Below are positions 15,386 through 21,089 of a stretch of 21,089 bases of DNA, piece after piece. Position 1 is the stretch's first letter; every line of letters starts with the position of its first letter. The DNA is from an uncultured Clostridia bacterium (GTDB lineage Bacteria > Bacillota > Clostridia > Christensenellales > Borkfalkiaceae). The stretch is from assembly GCA_934249265.1 (NCBI GenBank), contig CAKQKQ010000028.1, positions 1 to 21,089 on the forward strand, read 5' to 3'. Position numbers and translations under genes: made by a program. Under the pieces are notes generated by a model. That model worked only from the letters and a program-made list of their open reading frames with translations, was not told the origin of the DNA and did no database searches.

Positions 15386-15414
15386 ATTGTATCACATAAT
15401 ACAAAATCTGTCAA
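15386..15414 (-). promoter_or_regulatory. Sigma-A promoter of the glycosyltransferase operon
   Basis: On the minus strand TTGACA (15409-15414) and TACAAT (15386-15391), spacer 17 bp, with an extended -10 TG one base upstream of the -10. Confidence 0.8.
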
Positions 15415-15504
15415 TATATCGTAAGATTTTACAAAAAAACAATTATTAATTTTTCTCGCGCCCAAAAACACCCTCATATATGAAAGTAAACGCTCGAAAA
15501 ATAC

Positions 15505-15542
15505 AAAGCCGCCCCGAAAACAGAAAATTTCGGTGCGGCTTT
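15505..15542 (-). terminator. Intrinsic terminator behind the GH32-like gene
   Basis: AAAGCCGC-c-CCGAAA (15505-15519) pairs with TTTCGG-t-GCGGCTTT (15528-15542) with one mismatch and an 8-nt loop. On the minus strand it is followed by a T-rich tail (TTTGTATTTTT). It lies 77 bp past the stop at 15619. Confidence 0.8.
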
Positions 15543-15618
15543 AATAAATAATATGATATATTAAAATTTCTCTCGCCAAGTTGCTTAACAAAAACCTTTA
15601 TTTACTCGATAAACAGTC

Positions 15619-17634
15619 TTATTTAGTCAATTTACTCAACAAATCGTCGTTTAAAATAGGCAATTTAGTCGCTTTTATGTTGCAAACGTCAGCACTTTTT
15701 GCTTTTGAACAAATTTTATTTACTTTCAGTTGAGGACGTACCGAAATCGCTGTCCTTTGCCCGTTGATTTCAACGTCGATAAGCGTGCTGTTGAGTTTTC
15801 TCACGTAAACGCACAAAAGCCTTATGCGATTTTCTTTAAAATACGGAATATCCGACAAAGCATAATTTTTGGAATTTTGCGGAATATCGGTTTCGCCCGT
15901 GTGCCCGTAATAAGTTATGTTTTTATCGACTTTTTTCATTTTTTCAAGCATAGTCCCGATTGTTTTGCCAAAAGAATTACCGCTCTCGCAATCGTTAAAT
16001 TGCATACGGTTTTCGCCGAGATTTAATTGCAATTCACAACCGTCGTTTTTCTCTCCGACGAAAAATAACGAAACTATACCGTCGTTTTTATTTTCCACTG
16101 CAAAATCGAAACAATACCCGAATTTCTCGGGTTGCATATCCAACTCGTCAAAAGAGTTTATCTCAAAAGTATTTCCGTTTTGTAATTCTCGGTACATTTC
16201 GTCTACCCATTTCATGCCGAGTTTTCCGTTTTCTCCTTGGATAAGTTCGCGATGAACGATTACGCTACCCCAACCGACGCCGTTGAGCCAACCGGAAATT
16301 AACTTGCGATTATTTTTAAATCCCGTAACCATCGGCACGCATAAACCATCGTATATTTGCTCGCCTACGCCCGCAGCGTCGAAAAATTCATCGTCGTTTT
16401 TTAAAGTACGGAAATATCCCGTAAAACCGACAAGCAAATACTTATAGCCGTTCCACTCGAAAAACGACGGACACTCGGTACTGTTGCGCATAACCGAACC
16501 CGAAGCAAAATCAAAATTTTCGTCCGATTTATAAAGTCGTTCGCTCATGTCGCGCGTCTTCCATACCCCGCTCGATTCATATCCGACGTAAAGTTTTAAA
16601 CAACCGTCTTCGTCAACGTACATACTCGGGTTTCTACCCGCGTGAAAAAGGACTTGACTTTGCTTGAAATTTATGCCGTCGTCGCTGTATGCATACGTCG
16701 CGCCCGCAGGGAATTTGCCGTTTTTGAAAGCATCGTTATACGTAAACCTCGTCCAAGTGTGCGTCTCGGGGTCTATTTTCGGCTCTTGCAAAGCATCGGT
16801 ATACCTCTCGGTATGCAAGCCGTAACTCATATAATATTTGCCTTTTGAAAAGAACATAGTCCCCGTCCCGATAGTTATCCACGGCGCGTCTATCGACACG
16901 ACGTCTTCTTGTTCTTCCCAATGAATTAAATCGGTCGTGGTAACGTGCGCGACGTAGTGCGCGCCGCAACAGTTTCGACTGCCGTGGTGTCGCCTATCGG
17001 GCAAATAAAGCAAATGATAAACTCCGTCGTGATAAAAATTCATCACGTCGCCGGCATTGCCGTTCCACCAATACGGCGAAAAATAAGGAAAATTCAACTC
17101 TTCTTTTACTTTTTCTTGCTCTATCGTCGTTTTTGTCACTTCAAACCACTTTAAATCTTGTATATTTTGACGAATAAAAGCCGAATCGGATTGAGGAATA
17201 AACAAATCGTATCCGCTGTTTTCGTTGAGTACGTATCCGTTCTTTATAAAACGCAACCACGTTCCGTCAAACCACAACCCGATTTTACCCGTCGCAAAGG
17301 GTGCGGAAAGCGGCAATCTTAAAAAGATCGTCATATCTTTTGCTTTGTCGGCACGGAAAGTTTTAAATTCCGCCTCTAAAAACCGCTCGTTTATATCGCG
17401 GTAATAAAAACAGCCTTCTCTTTCGATTGACGCGGCAACTTCGTTTTTATCGGTACGCGAAGCGGTAATTATACGCAAGGTAAGCGCACCGTCAACGCGT
17501 AAAATTTCGCCCGTTGCCTCTTTTTGCAAATCGGGCAATTCTATATAAAAGTGCTTTTCAAGAACTTGCGGAAGTCCGCCGTCAATACTGTGCTTTTCTA
17601 AAATATAGCGTTTTACTTTTCTTATAATATCCAT
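15619..17634 (-). CDS. GH32-like (GH32/GH43/GH68 superfamily) beta-propeller glycoside hydrolase, 671 residues
   Basis: Start at 17634 follows AAGGAG with a 5-nt gap. There is no signal peptide, so it should be cytoplasmic. Residues 1-165 are a beta-rich domain not usual in GH32. The propeller spans about 178-480: NAGDVMNFYHDGVYHLLY (193-210) aligns with the WxNDPNG nucleophile block and keeps an Asp (D196); AHYVAHVTTTDLIHWEE (225-241) and GTGTMFFSKGKYYMSYG (256-272) are typical blade sequences; NSTECPSFFEWNGYKYLLVG (384-403) carries the acid E387 in the family ECP motif. The RDP transition-state block reads GRNPSMY (333-339), with Asn for Asp. Residues about 505-640 form the C-terminal beta-sandwich with RIRLLCVYVRKLNSTLIDVEI. 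Family members cut beta-fructosides or related sugars; the altered motif makes the substrate uncertain. It is 241 bp downstream of the kinase gene with its own terminator. Confidence 0.78.
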   Translation of the reverse strand: MDIIRKVKRYILEKHSIDGGLPQVLEKHFYIELPDLQKEATGEILRVDGALTLRIITASRTDKNEVAASIEREGCFYYRDINERFLEAEFKTFRADKAKDMTIFLRLPLSAPFATGKIGLWFDGTWLRFIKNGYVLNENSGYDLFIPQSDSAFIRQNIQDLKWFEVTKTTIEQEKVKEELNFPYFSPYWWNGNAGDVMNFYHDGVYHLLYLPDRRHHGSRNCCGAHYVAHVTTTDLIHWEEQEDVVSIDAPWITIGTGTMFFSKGKYYMSYGLHTERYTDALQEPKIDPETHTWTRFTYNDAFKNGKFPAGATYAYSDDGINFKQSQVLFHAGRNPSMYVDEDGCLKLYVGYESSGVWKTRDMSERLYKSDENFDFASGSVMRNSTECPSFFEWNGYKYLLVGFTGYFRTLKNDDEFFDAAGVGEQIYDGLCVPMVTGFKNNRKLISGWLNGVGWGSVIVHRELIQGENGKLGMKWVDEMYRELQNGNTFEINSFDELDMQPEKFGYCFDFAVENKNDGIVSLFFVGEKNDGCELQLNLGENRMQFNDCESGNSFGKTIGTMLEKMKKVDKNITYYGHTGETDIPQNSKNYALSDIPYFKENRIRLLCVYVRKLNSTLIDVEINGQRTAISVRPQLKVNKICSKAKSADVCNIKATKLPILNDDLLSKLTK

Positions 17635-17719
17635 ATTTTCTCCTTAAATGCCGTTTACTAAAATTTAAGTTTTAAGTTTGCACCCGCGGTTCGTTTAATC
17701 GTAAGGTTGTCGACTACGT

Positions 17720-17738
17720 TTAATTGCGATTATTCCGC
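17720..17738 (+). repeat. Dispersed 19-mer, copy B
   Basis: TTAATTGCGATTATTCCGC differs at one base from 11375-11393. It is intergenic here, whereas copy A overlaps a stop codon. Confidence 0.4.
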
Positions 17739-17772
17739 ATAAAAACTTAATTATTTTTATTGTTTTGTCATT

Positions 17773-17796
17773 TTTACGCGAACCGTTGTGCGTAAA
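17773..17796. repeat. Inverted repeat TTTACGC-N10-GCGTAAA, copy B
   Basis: TTTACGC (17773-17779) and GCGTAAA (17790-17796) with a 10-bp spacer, the same arms and spacing as 11299-11322, again about 80 bp past the stop of a minus-strand gene. Confidence 0.45.
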
Positions 17797-17875
17797 GTCG
17801 TCGTTTTCGACTAAAACGCAAGCCTAAATTTGCACTTATACAACGTAGACGTAAATTTAATAAAAGCCAAAGTTT

Positions 17876-19159
17876 TTACTTTTCGTACTTAATAATACTT
17901 TGCGCTTGCGCAGCGTTTTTAAATTTTCCGCAAGATATAAGCCCGTATAAAGCCGCGCCGTAAGACGCTTCTTCCAAGTGTGCGGGTATTTTCATTTTTG
18001 CGGAAAGTTTGTCCTCGAATATTTTAATTAAGGCTTTGTTTTTTCTTATTCCGTTGCCCGAGCCTACAAGTCCGCCCTTTTCGCTACCCATAAGTTTGTA
18101 CATATTCAAAAGTTCGTCGGCAATTCCGCACAAAAAACCGTAAGTAAGGTTTGACGGCAAAAAGTTTTCGGCGGTGATTTCGGTTATACTCCCTTTAACG
18201 TCGGGGTTAACCCTTGTCCCCGCAAATCTTGTGTCTACACATAAATCGGCGGAATTTACGCTTGAGAGCATTTTGTCCATTATGTCGTAAACGTCGTTGT
18301 CATCAAGAGGTTTTACATAACTTAAAACGCTCGAATAAAAGTTTTTCAATATCGAATATGCCCTACCGCCGCAAAGCACCGCGCCCACGACAAGATATTT
18401 ATTGTCGAAGTAAGGTCTCGTTTCTATGCCGTCGGCACAAACGATTTTGTCCGAAATTATAGAAATTTGACTGCCCGTACCCACGTTTACAAGCACGTCG
18501 TCATCGCTTGCAAGGGTTGAAAACACGCTTGCTTGGTTATCGCCTATCCCGACGCTTACGGGTATACCTTTATAGTACCCCGCAATGCGGTAATCGGAAG
18601 TGACTTCCGCTTTAAAATCGTACAAAAACTTGTTTGTTTTTAAATCATAGCAGCCAAAACTTGCAGCGTCGCTTGCGTGCAATATCGGCTTTTTAAGCCC
18701 GCAAAGTCGCATAACGAAATAGTCGTGTATAGCACAATAACTTATTGCTTCTTTAGGTCTTATCCCGTTTTGCACGTTGTAAAAATCGGTGACGTTGCCA
18801 TATCCGGAAAAACTGTTCAAATATCCCGCATAGGTCGTGTCTTTATAAGGAAGATTACCTCTGCCGTCTTGCCACGTGTAAAGCGAACTTACGGCTTTTC
18901 CGTCCTTGTTTGTATACACTATGCCGTGCATTTGACCCGTTACGCCAATTACGCAAACGTCCTCGACAATAAGACTTTCGAGTATACCCGTAGCAACGGC
19001 GATTATTTTTTCGACCGACTGAATTTTCTCCCACTCGCGTTCGGTCTTTATAAACGCGTCGCCGTTTTTCGTAATCGATTTTTCCACTTTACCGCTGATT
19101 GCGTTTATCAACACTCCGCAAACGCTGGTTGTGCCTATATCTATTCCTATCGCTTTCAT
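17876..19159 (-). CDS. FGGY-family carbohydrate kinase, sedoheptulokinase-like
   Basis: This 427-residue cytoplasmic enzyme should transfer phosphate from ATP to a sugar or polyol; it is slightly shorter than most FGGY kinases. Motifs: phosphate-binding DIGTTSVCG (7-15), IGVTGQMHGIVY (71-82), TWQDGRG (95-101), catalytic base region GIGDNQASVFSTL (204-216, D207), NVGTGSQIS (225-233), a second ATP-site motif GLVGSGNGIRKN (363-374) and EEASYGAALYGL (397-408). The GQMHG plus TWQDGRG combination resembles sedoheptulokinases more than xylulose or glycerol kinases, but the substrate is not fixed by this. ATG 19159 uses an AAAGG that overlaps the stop codon of the radical-enzyme gene, with a 10-bp gap between the genes, so the two are very likely cotranscribed and functionally linked. 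Confidence 0.87.
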   Translation of the reverse strand: MKAIGIDIGTTSVCGVLINAISGKVEKSITKNGDAFIKTEREWEKIQSVEKIIAVATGILESLIVEDVCVIGVTGQMHGIVYTNKDGKAVSSLYTWQDGRGNLPYKDTTYAGYLNSFSGYGNVTDFYNVQNGIRPKEAISYCAIHDYFVMRLCGLKKPILHASDAASFGCYDLKTNKFLYDFKAEVTSDYRIAGYYKGIPVSVGIGDNQASVFSTLASDDDVLVNVGTGSQISIISDKIVCADGIETRPYFDNKYLVVGAVLCGGRAYSILKNFYSSVLSYVKPLDDNDVYDIMDKMLSSVNSADLCVDTRFAGTRVNPDVKGSITEITAENFLPSNLTYGFLCGIADELLNMYKLMGSEKGGLVGSGNGIRKNKALIKIFEDKLSAKMKIPAHLEEASYGAALYGLISCGKFKNAAQAQSIIKYEK

Positions 19160-19169
19160 TTTTACACCT

Positions 19170-21089
19170 TTAACAGCCTATATGCGTAGAATTTAAATCG
19201 AGTCTCGTGATTATATCTTGTTGAATTTCGGGCGATAAATCGAGGAAATTGACAAACGTTCCGTGTATACGCATTATGTAAACGCCGCTCGGGGCGTATT
19301 TTGCGGGATTTTCCAACACTTTTCTCAACGTTTCGGGCGTGGTCACGTTTACGTAAAGATAAAACGGAGACACCCCCTCTTCGAGGTCGTTGAAAAACAA
19401 CGGCTTTATAATGTTTGAATAAAACTCGACGCCCTTTTCGGCATAGTCTTTGCCTTTAAAATATTTAGGGTCAATACCTAAATGAGAGGCATAACCGCCG
19501 TTAAACTCTTCAAAAGGCAACTTCATATTTGACAACATTCTAAATCCTAAACCGTTTGACGCTTCGCCGTAAAGCGGGTCTACGCCGTAACCAAGCATAT
19601 CTCGACTCTTTCTTCCGTCGGGAGTCGCGCCCACCCAATAACCGTACGTAAGGTGCGTTGAAGGACTTGAAAAATCGGGACGGAACGGGTTGCCCAAATA
19701 GTTCTTTTTAGAACGCAACATTTCAGATACTTTTACGGCGATATCTCTCGCTTCGTCGTCGACTATTTCGATATTGTTGCCGAATTTCGGACACGAAAGC
19801 AAGAATTTTCTTAAATCTTCATATCCCTCGAAATTATTTTTAAGTGCGGCAACAAGCCTGTCTTTTCCGTCGGGATATTTTTTGTTGTACTCGTCTATCG
19901 CGATAAACGAATCGGCAAGCACCGTAAGCCCGTGAACCAAACAGCCGCTGCCGTTGTACTTCGTGCCTTGACTGTGAATATCTCTCATGTCGCTGCCGTA
20001 TTCGAGACCGCCCATAAAGCAACTTAAAAACGGCACTTTATAATCCGACAGCGCAATCGACGCGCCGTTTGCCGCCTCGACCATGTTGTCGCAAACTTTA
20101 TCGAGCGTTTTGTAAAACGCTTCTCTTATATCTTCGAGACGGCACGTTTGGCAATCCATGAGTTTTTCACCCGTAATTTCGGAATAACCGCCCGTCAATA
20201 CCATTTCGAGCACCTTTGGCAAATTGAGCCAACTGTTTGTCGTGTTGCCGTTGTCTTTACCCATAATAAGCGGCTCTTGACAACCCGCCACCGAATAATC
20301 GGGAATATCGTTTTCGTCCACTCCGTTGTTTTTGAGTATTTCAAAAAGCGAATCGTCGTTGAAAAGCGACGGCGTAAGCACACCCGGGGAAAAGAAAAAT
20401 TTACCCATTTCCTCATACAGTTTTTTCGGCGTGTTTTTATGAAGTTTTACCGAAAGAATGGGCTGCGGAAGGTTCATATCGTAATACGCGTCGAGTATTG
20501 CGTAAGACATTGTGTTTGTAAGGTCGTTGCCAAAATTGTCTCTGCCGCTTATAAGCACGTTTTGCGAAATCGCCCAACTCCTGTCTCCCACGTTGAAAAA
20601 CACAAGGAAATGCTTGAAAAGTTCGGCGGCGTCTTCCCTTGAAAGTTCGCCGCGGTACGGCTCGAAAATTCTGTCGGCATTGCCCACCGAAAACGCGTAC
20701 GGGTTGGGCGCTTGTTCCATACACATTACTTCCCAAAGCAAAATGTAAAGTTGAAGAGCCTCGTAAAGGTTTCTCGCTCCGCTACCGGAAATATTTTCAA
20801 GCGCGTTTTCAAGGAAATTTAACTCTTTTTCTCTTTCTTTATCGCACGATTTTTTTTGTTCGTTTATAAGGTCTATGTATCTACCGATAAGTATTTTTAC
20901 TCCGCCGAGCGCGATTGCCGCCGCAGTGAAAAATTCACCCTCTTTAGATTTTGCCTTTTCAATCATTTTATCTATACCGTATTTCAAGGCAAAGCGAAAA
21001 TCGGGAATTACGTGTCCCGTGACTTGTTCGACGAAAAATATTACTTCTTTCGTGTAATTTTCCGCTTTACCGTATACGTCGCCCAACAT
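19170..21089 (-). CDS. Glycyl radical enzyme, pyruvate formate-lyase/diol dehydratase superfamily (N-terminus missing)
   Basis: The last 639 residues are present; family members have roughly 780-850, so about 150-200 N-terminal residues lie beyond the right edge, and the Met at 21089 is probably internal. The thiyl-radical site is clear: SVAGCQEP (266-273, C270, with Glu two residues on as in dehydratase-type enzymes). The glycyl-radical site near the end is YIMRIHGTFVNF (604-615, G610), in place of the usual RVxGY, followed by the normal LDLSPEIQQDIITR. Other family marks are GATPDGRK (487-494) and NVTTPETLRKVLENPAKY (581-598). C270 and G610 are 340 residues apart, close to known dehydratases. 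The protein ends in Cys. Substrate is unknown; the coupled sugar kinase suggests a sugar or polyol pathway. It needs an activating radical-SAM enzyme, which is not in the window. Confidence 0.9.
   Translation of the reverse strand: MLGDVYGKAENYTKEVIFFVEQVTGHVIPDFRFALKYGIDKMIEKAKSKEGEFFTAAAIALGGVKILIGRYIDLINEQKKSCDKEREKELNFLENALENISGSGARNLYEALQLYILLWEVMCMEQAPNPYAFSVGNADRIFEPYRGELSREDAAELFKHFLVFFNVGDRSWAISQNVLISGRDNFGNDLTNTMSYAILDAYYDMNLPQPILSVKLHKNTPKKLYEEMGKFFFSPGVLTPSLFNDDSLFEILKNNGVDENDIPDYSVAGCQEPLIMGKDNGNTTNSWLNLPKVLEMVLTGGYSEITGEKLMDCQTCRLEDIREAFYKTLDKVCDNMVEAANGASIALSDYKVPFLSCFMGGLEYGSDMRDIHSQGTKYNGSGCLVHGLTVLADSFIAIDEYNKKYPDGKDRLVAALKNNFEGYEDLRKFLLSCPKFGNNIEIVDDEARDIAVKVSEMLRSKKNYLGNPFRPDFSSPSTHLTYGYWVGATPDGRKSRDMLGYGVDPLYGEASNGLGFRMLSNMKLPFEEFNGGYASHLGIDPKYFKGKDYAEKGVEFYSNIIKPLFFNDLEEGVSPFYLYVNVTTPETLRKVLENPAKYAPSGVYIMRIHGTFVNFLDLSPEIQQDIITRLDLNSTHIGC

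Larger units (their letters stand above)
15251..15618. other. Intergenic region with GT-operon promoter and leader, and GH32-like gene terminator
   Basis: No gene is seen in these 368 bp. From right to left on the minus strand it carries the terminator of the GH32-like gene, the promoter of the glycosyltransferase operon, and a leader of about 130 nt with two hairpins. Confidence 0.6.
17635..17875. other. Intergenic spacer between sugar kinase and GH32-like gene
   Basis: These 241 bp show no clear terminator for the kinase gene and no strong promoter for the GH32-like gene, so whether the three right-hand genes form one operon is open. The spacer contains the second copies of the 19-mer and the inverted repeat, and a small GTCG-tttt-CGAC hairpin around 17797-17812. 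Confidence 0.4.

Noticed and set aside
19170..21089. Reading the Met at 21089 as the true start of the radical enzyme
   Set aside because: The family is 150-200 residues longer at the N-terminus, and the upstream ribosome site cannot be seen at the window edge; an internal Met is more likely.
1..21089. Phage, transposon, toxin-antitoxin, CRISPR, tRNA or rRNA content
   Set aside because: No transposase, integrase, terminal repeats, repeat-spacer array, cloverleaf or rRNA-like sequence was found on either strand.

Overview
The window looks like a piece of a Gram-positive, low-to-moderate GC Clostridia-type genome, probably an uncultured gut or herbivore-associated fermenter. The support is strong AAGGAGG-type ribosome sites, near-consensus sigma-A promoters, a lipoprotein with a Gram-positive-style signal, very large surface glycan-active proteins with FIVAR-like and CxxC-rich tails, and an anaerobic, oxygen-sensitive enzyme class (glycyl radical enzyme). 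The family-level placement is inference. All genes but one are on the minus strand; both ends of the window cut through genes.

Layout. 1-3770 (-): 5' 1256 codons of a large secreted beta-helix (GH28-like) protein that runs off the left edge. 3875-8194 (-): a complete 1439-residue paralogue with a C-terminal membrane tail. 8319-9575 (-): a Gfo/Idh/MocA oxidoreductase. These three probably form one polysaccharide-degradation operon. It is divided from a divergent AraC-family regulator (10010-10834, +) by a 434-bp control region with 20-bp-spaced direct repeats, an 11-bp inverted repeat and divergent promoter-like elements. A bidirectional terminator (11133-11162) lies between the regulator and a convergent lipoprotein gene of unknown function (11385-12296, -), which has its own near-perfect promoter. 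The gap upstream of it holds a 26-bp perfect palindrome and another bidirectional terminator.

12753-15250 (-) is a two-gene cell-envelope glycosylation operon (multi-membrane-spanning GT-C/GT39-like protein, then a polyprenyl-phosphate GT2) with its own promoter and structured leader. 15619-17634 (-) is a large cytoplasmic GH32-like five-bladed beta-propeller protein with a terminator behind it. 17876-19159 (-) is a sedoheptulokinase-like FGGY sugar kinase, 10 bp behind a glycyl radical enzyme (19170-21089, -, N-terminus off the right edge) whose radical-site motif is unusual.

How the genes may work together (inference). The two giant surface proteins would bind and cut a plant or host glycan; the oxidoreductase would act on a released sugar; the AraC protein would sense the sugar and switch the operon on. 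On the right, the radical enzyme and the sugar kinase are translationally close and may share a sugar-fermentation route, perhaps with the GH32-like enzyme. No transporter, no radical-enzyme activase, no tRNA/rRNA, no CRISPR array and no insertion sequence were seen. The observations most worth pursuing are the divergent radical enzyme paired with the kinase, the pair of GH28-like proteins that keep the Asp triad but lack the GHG histidine, and the cysteine-containing C-terminal anchor.
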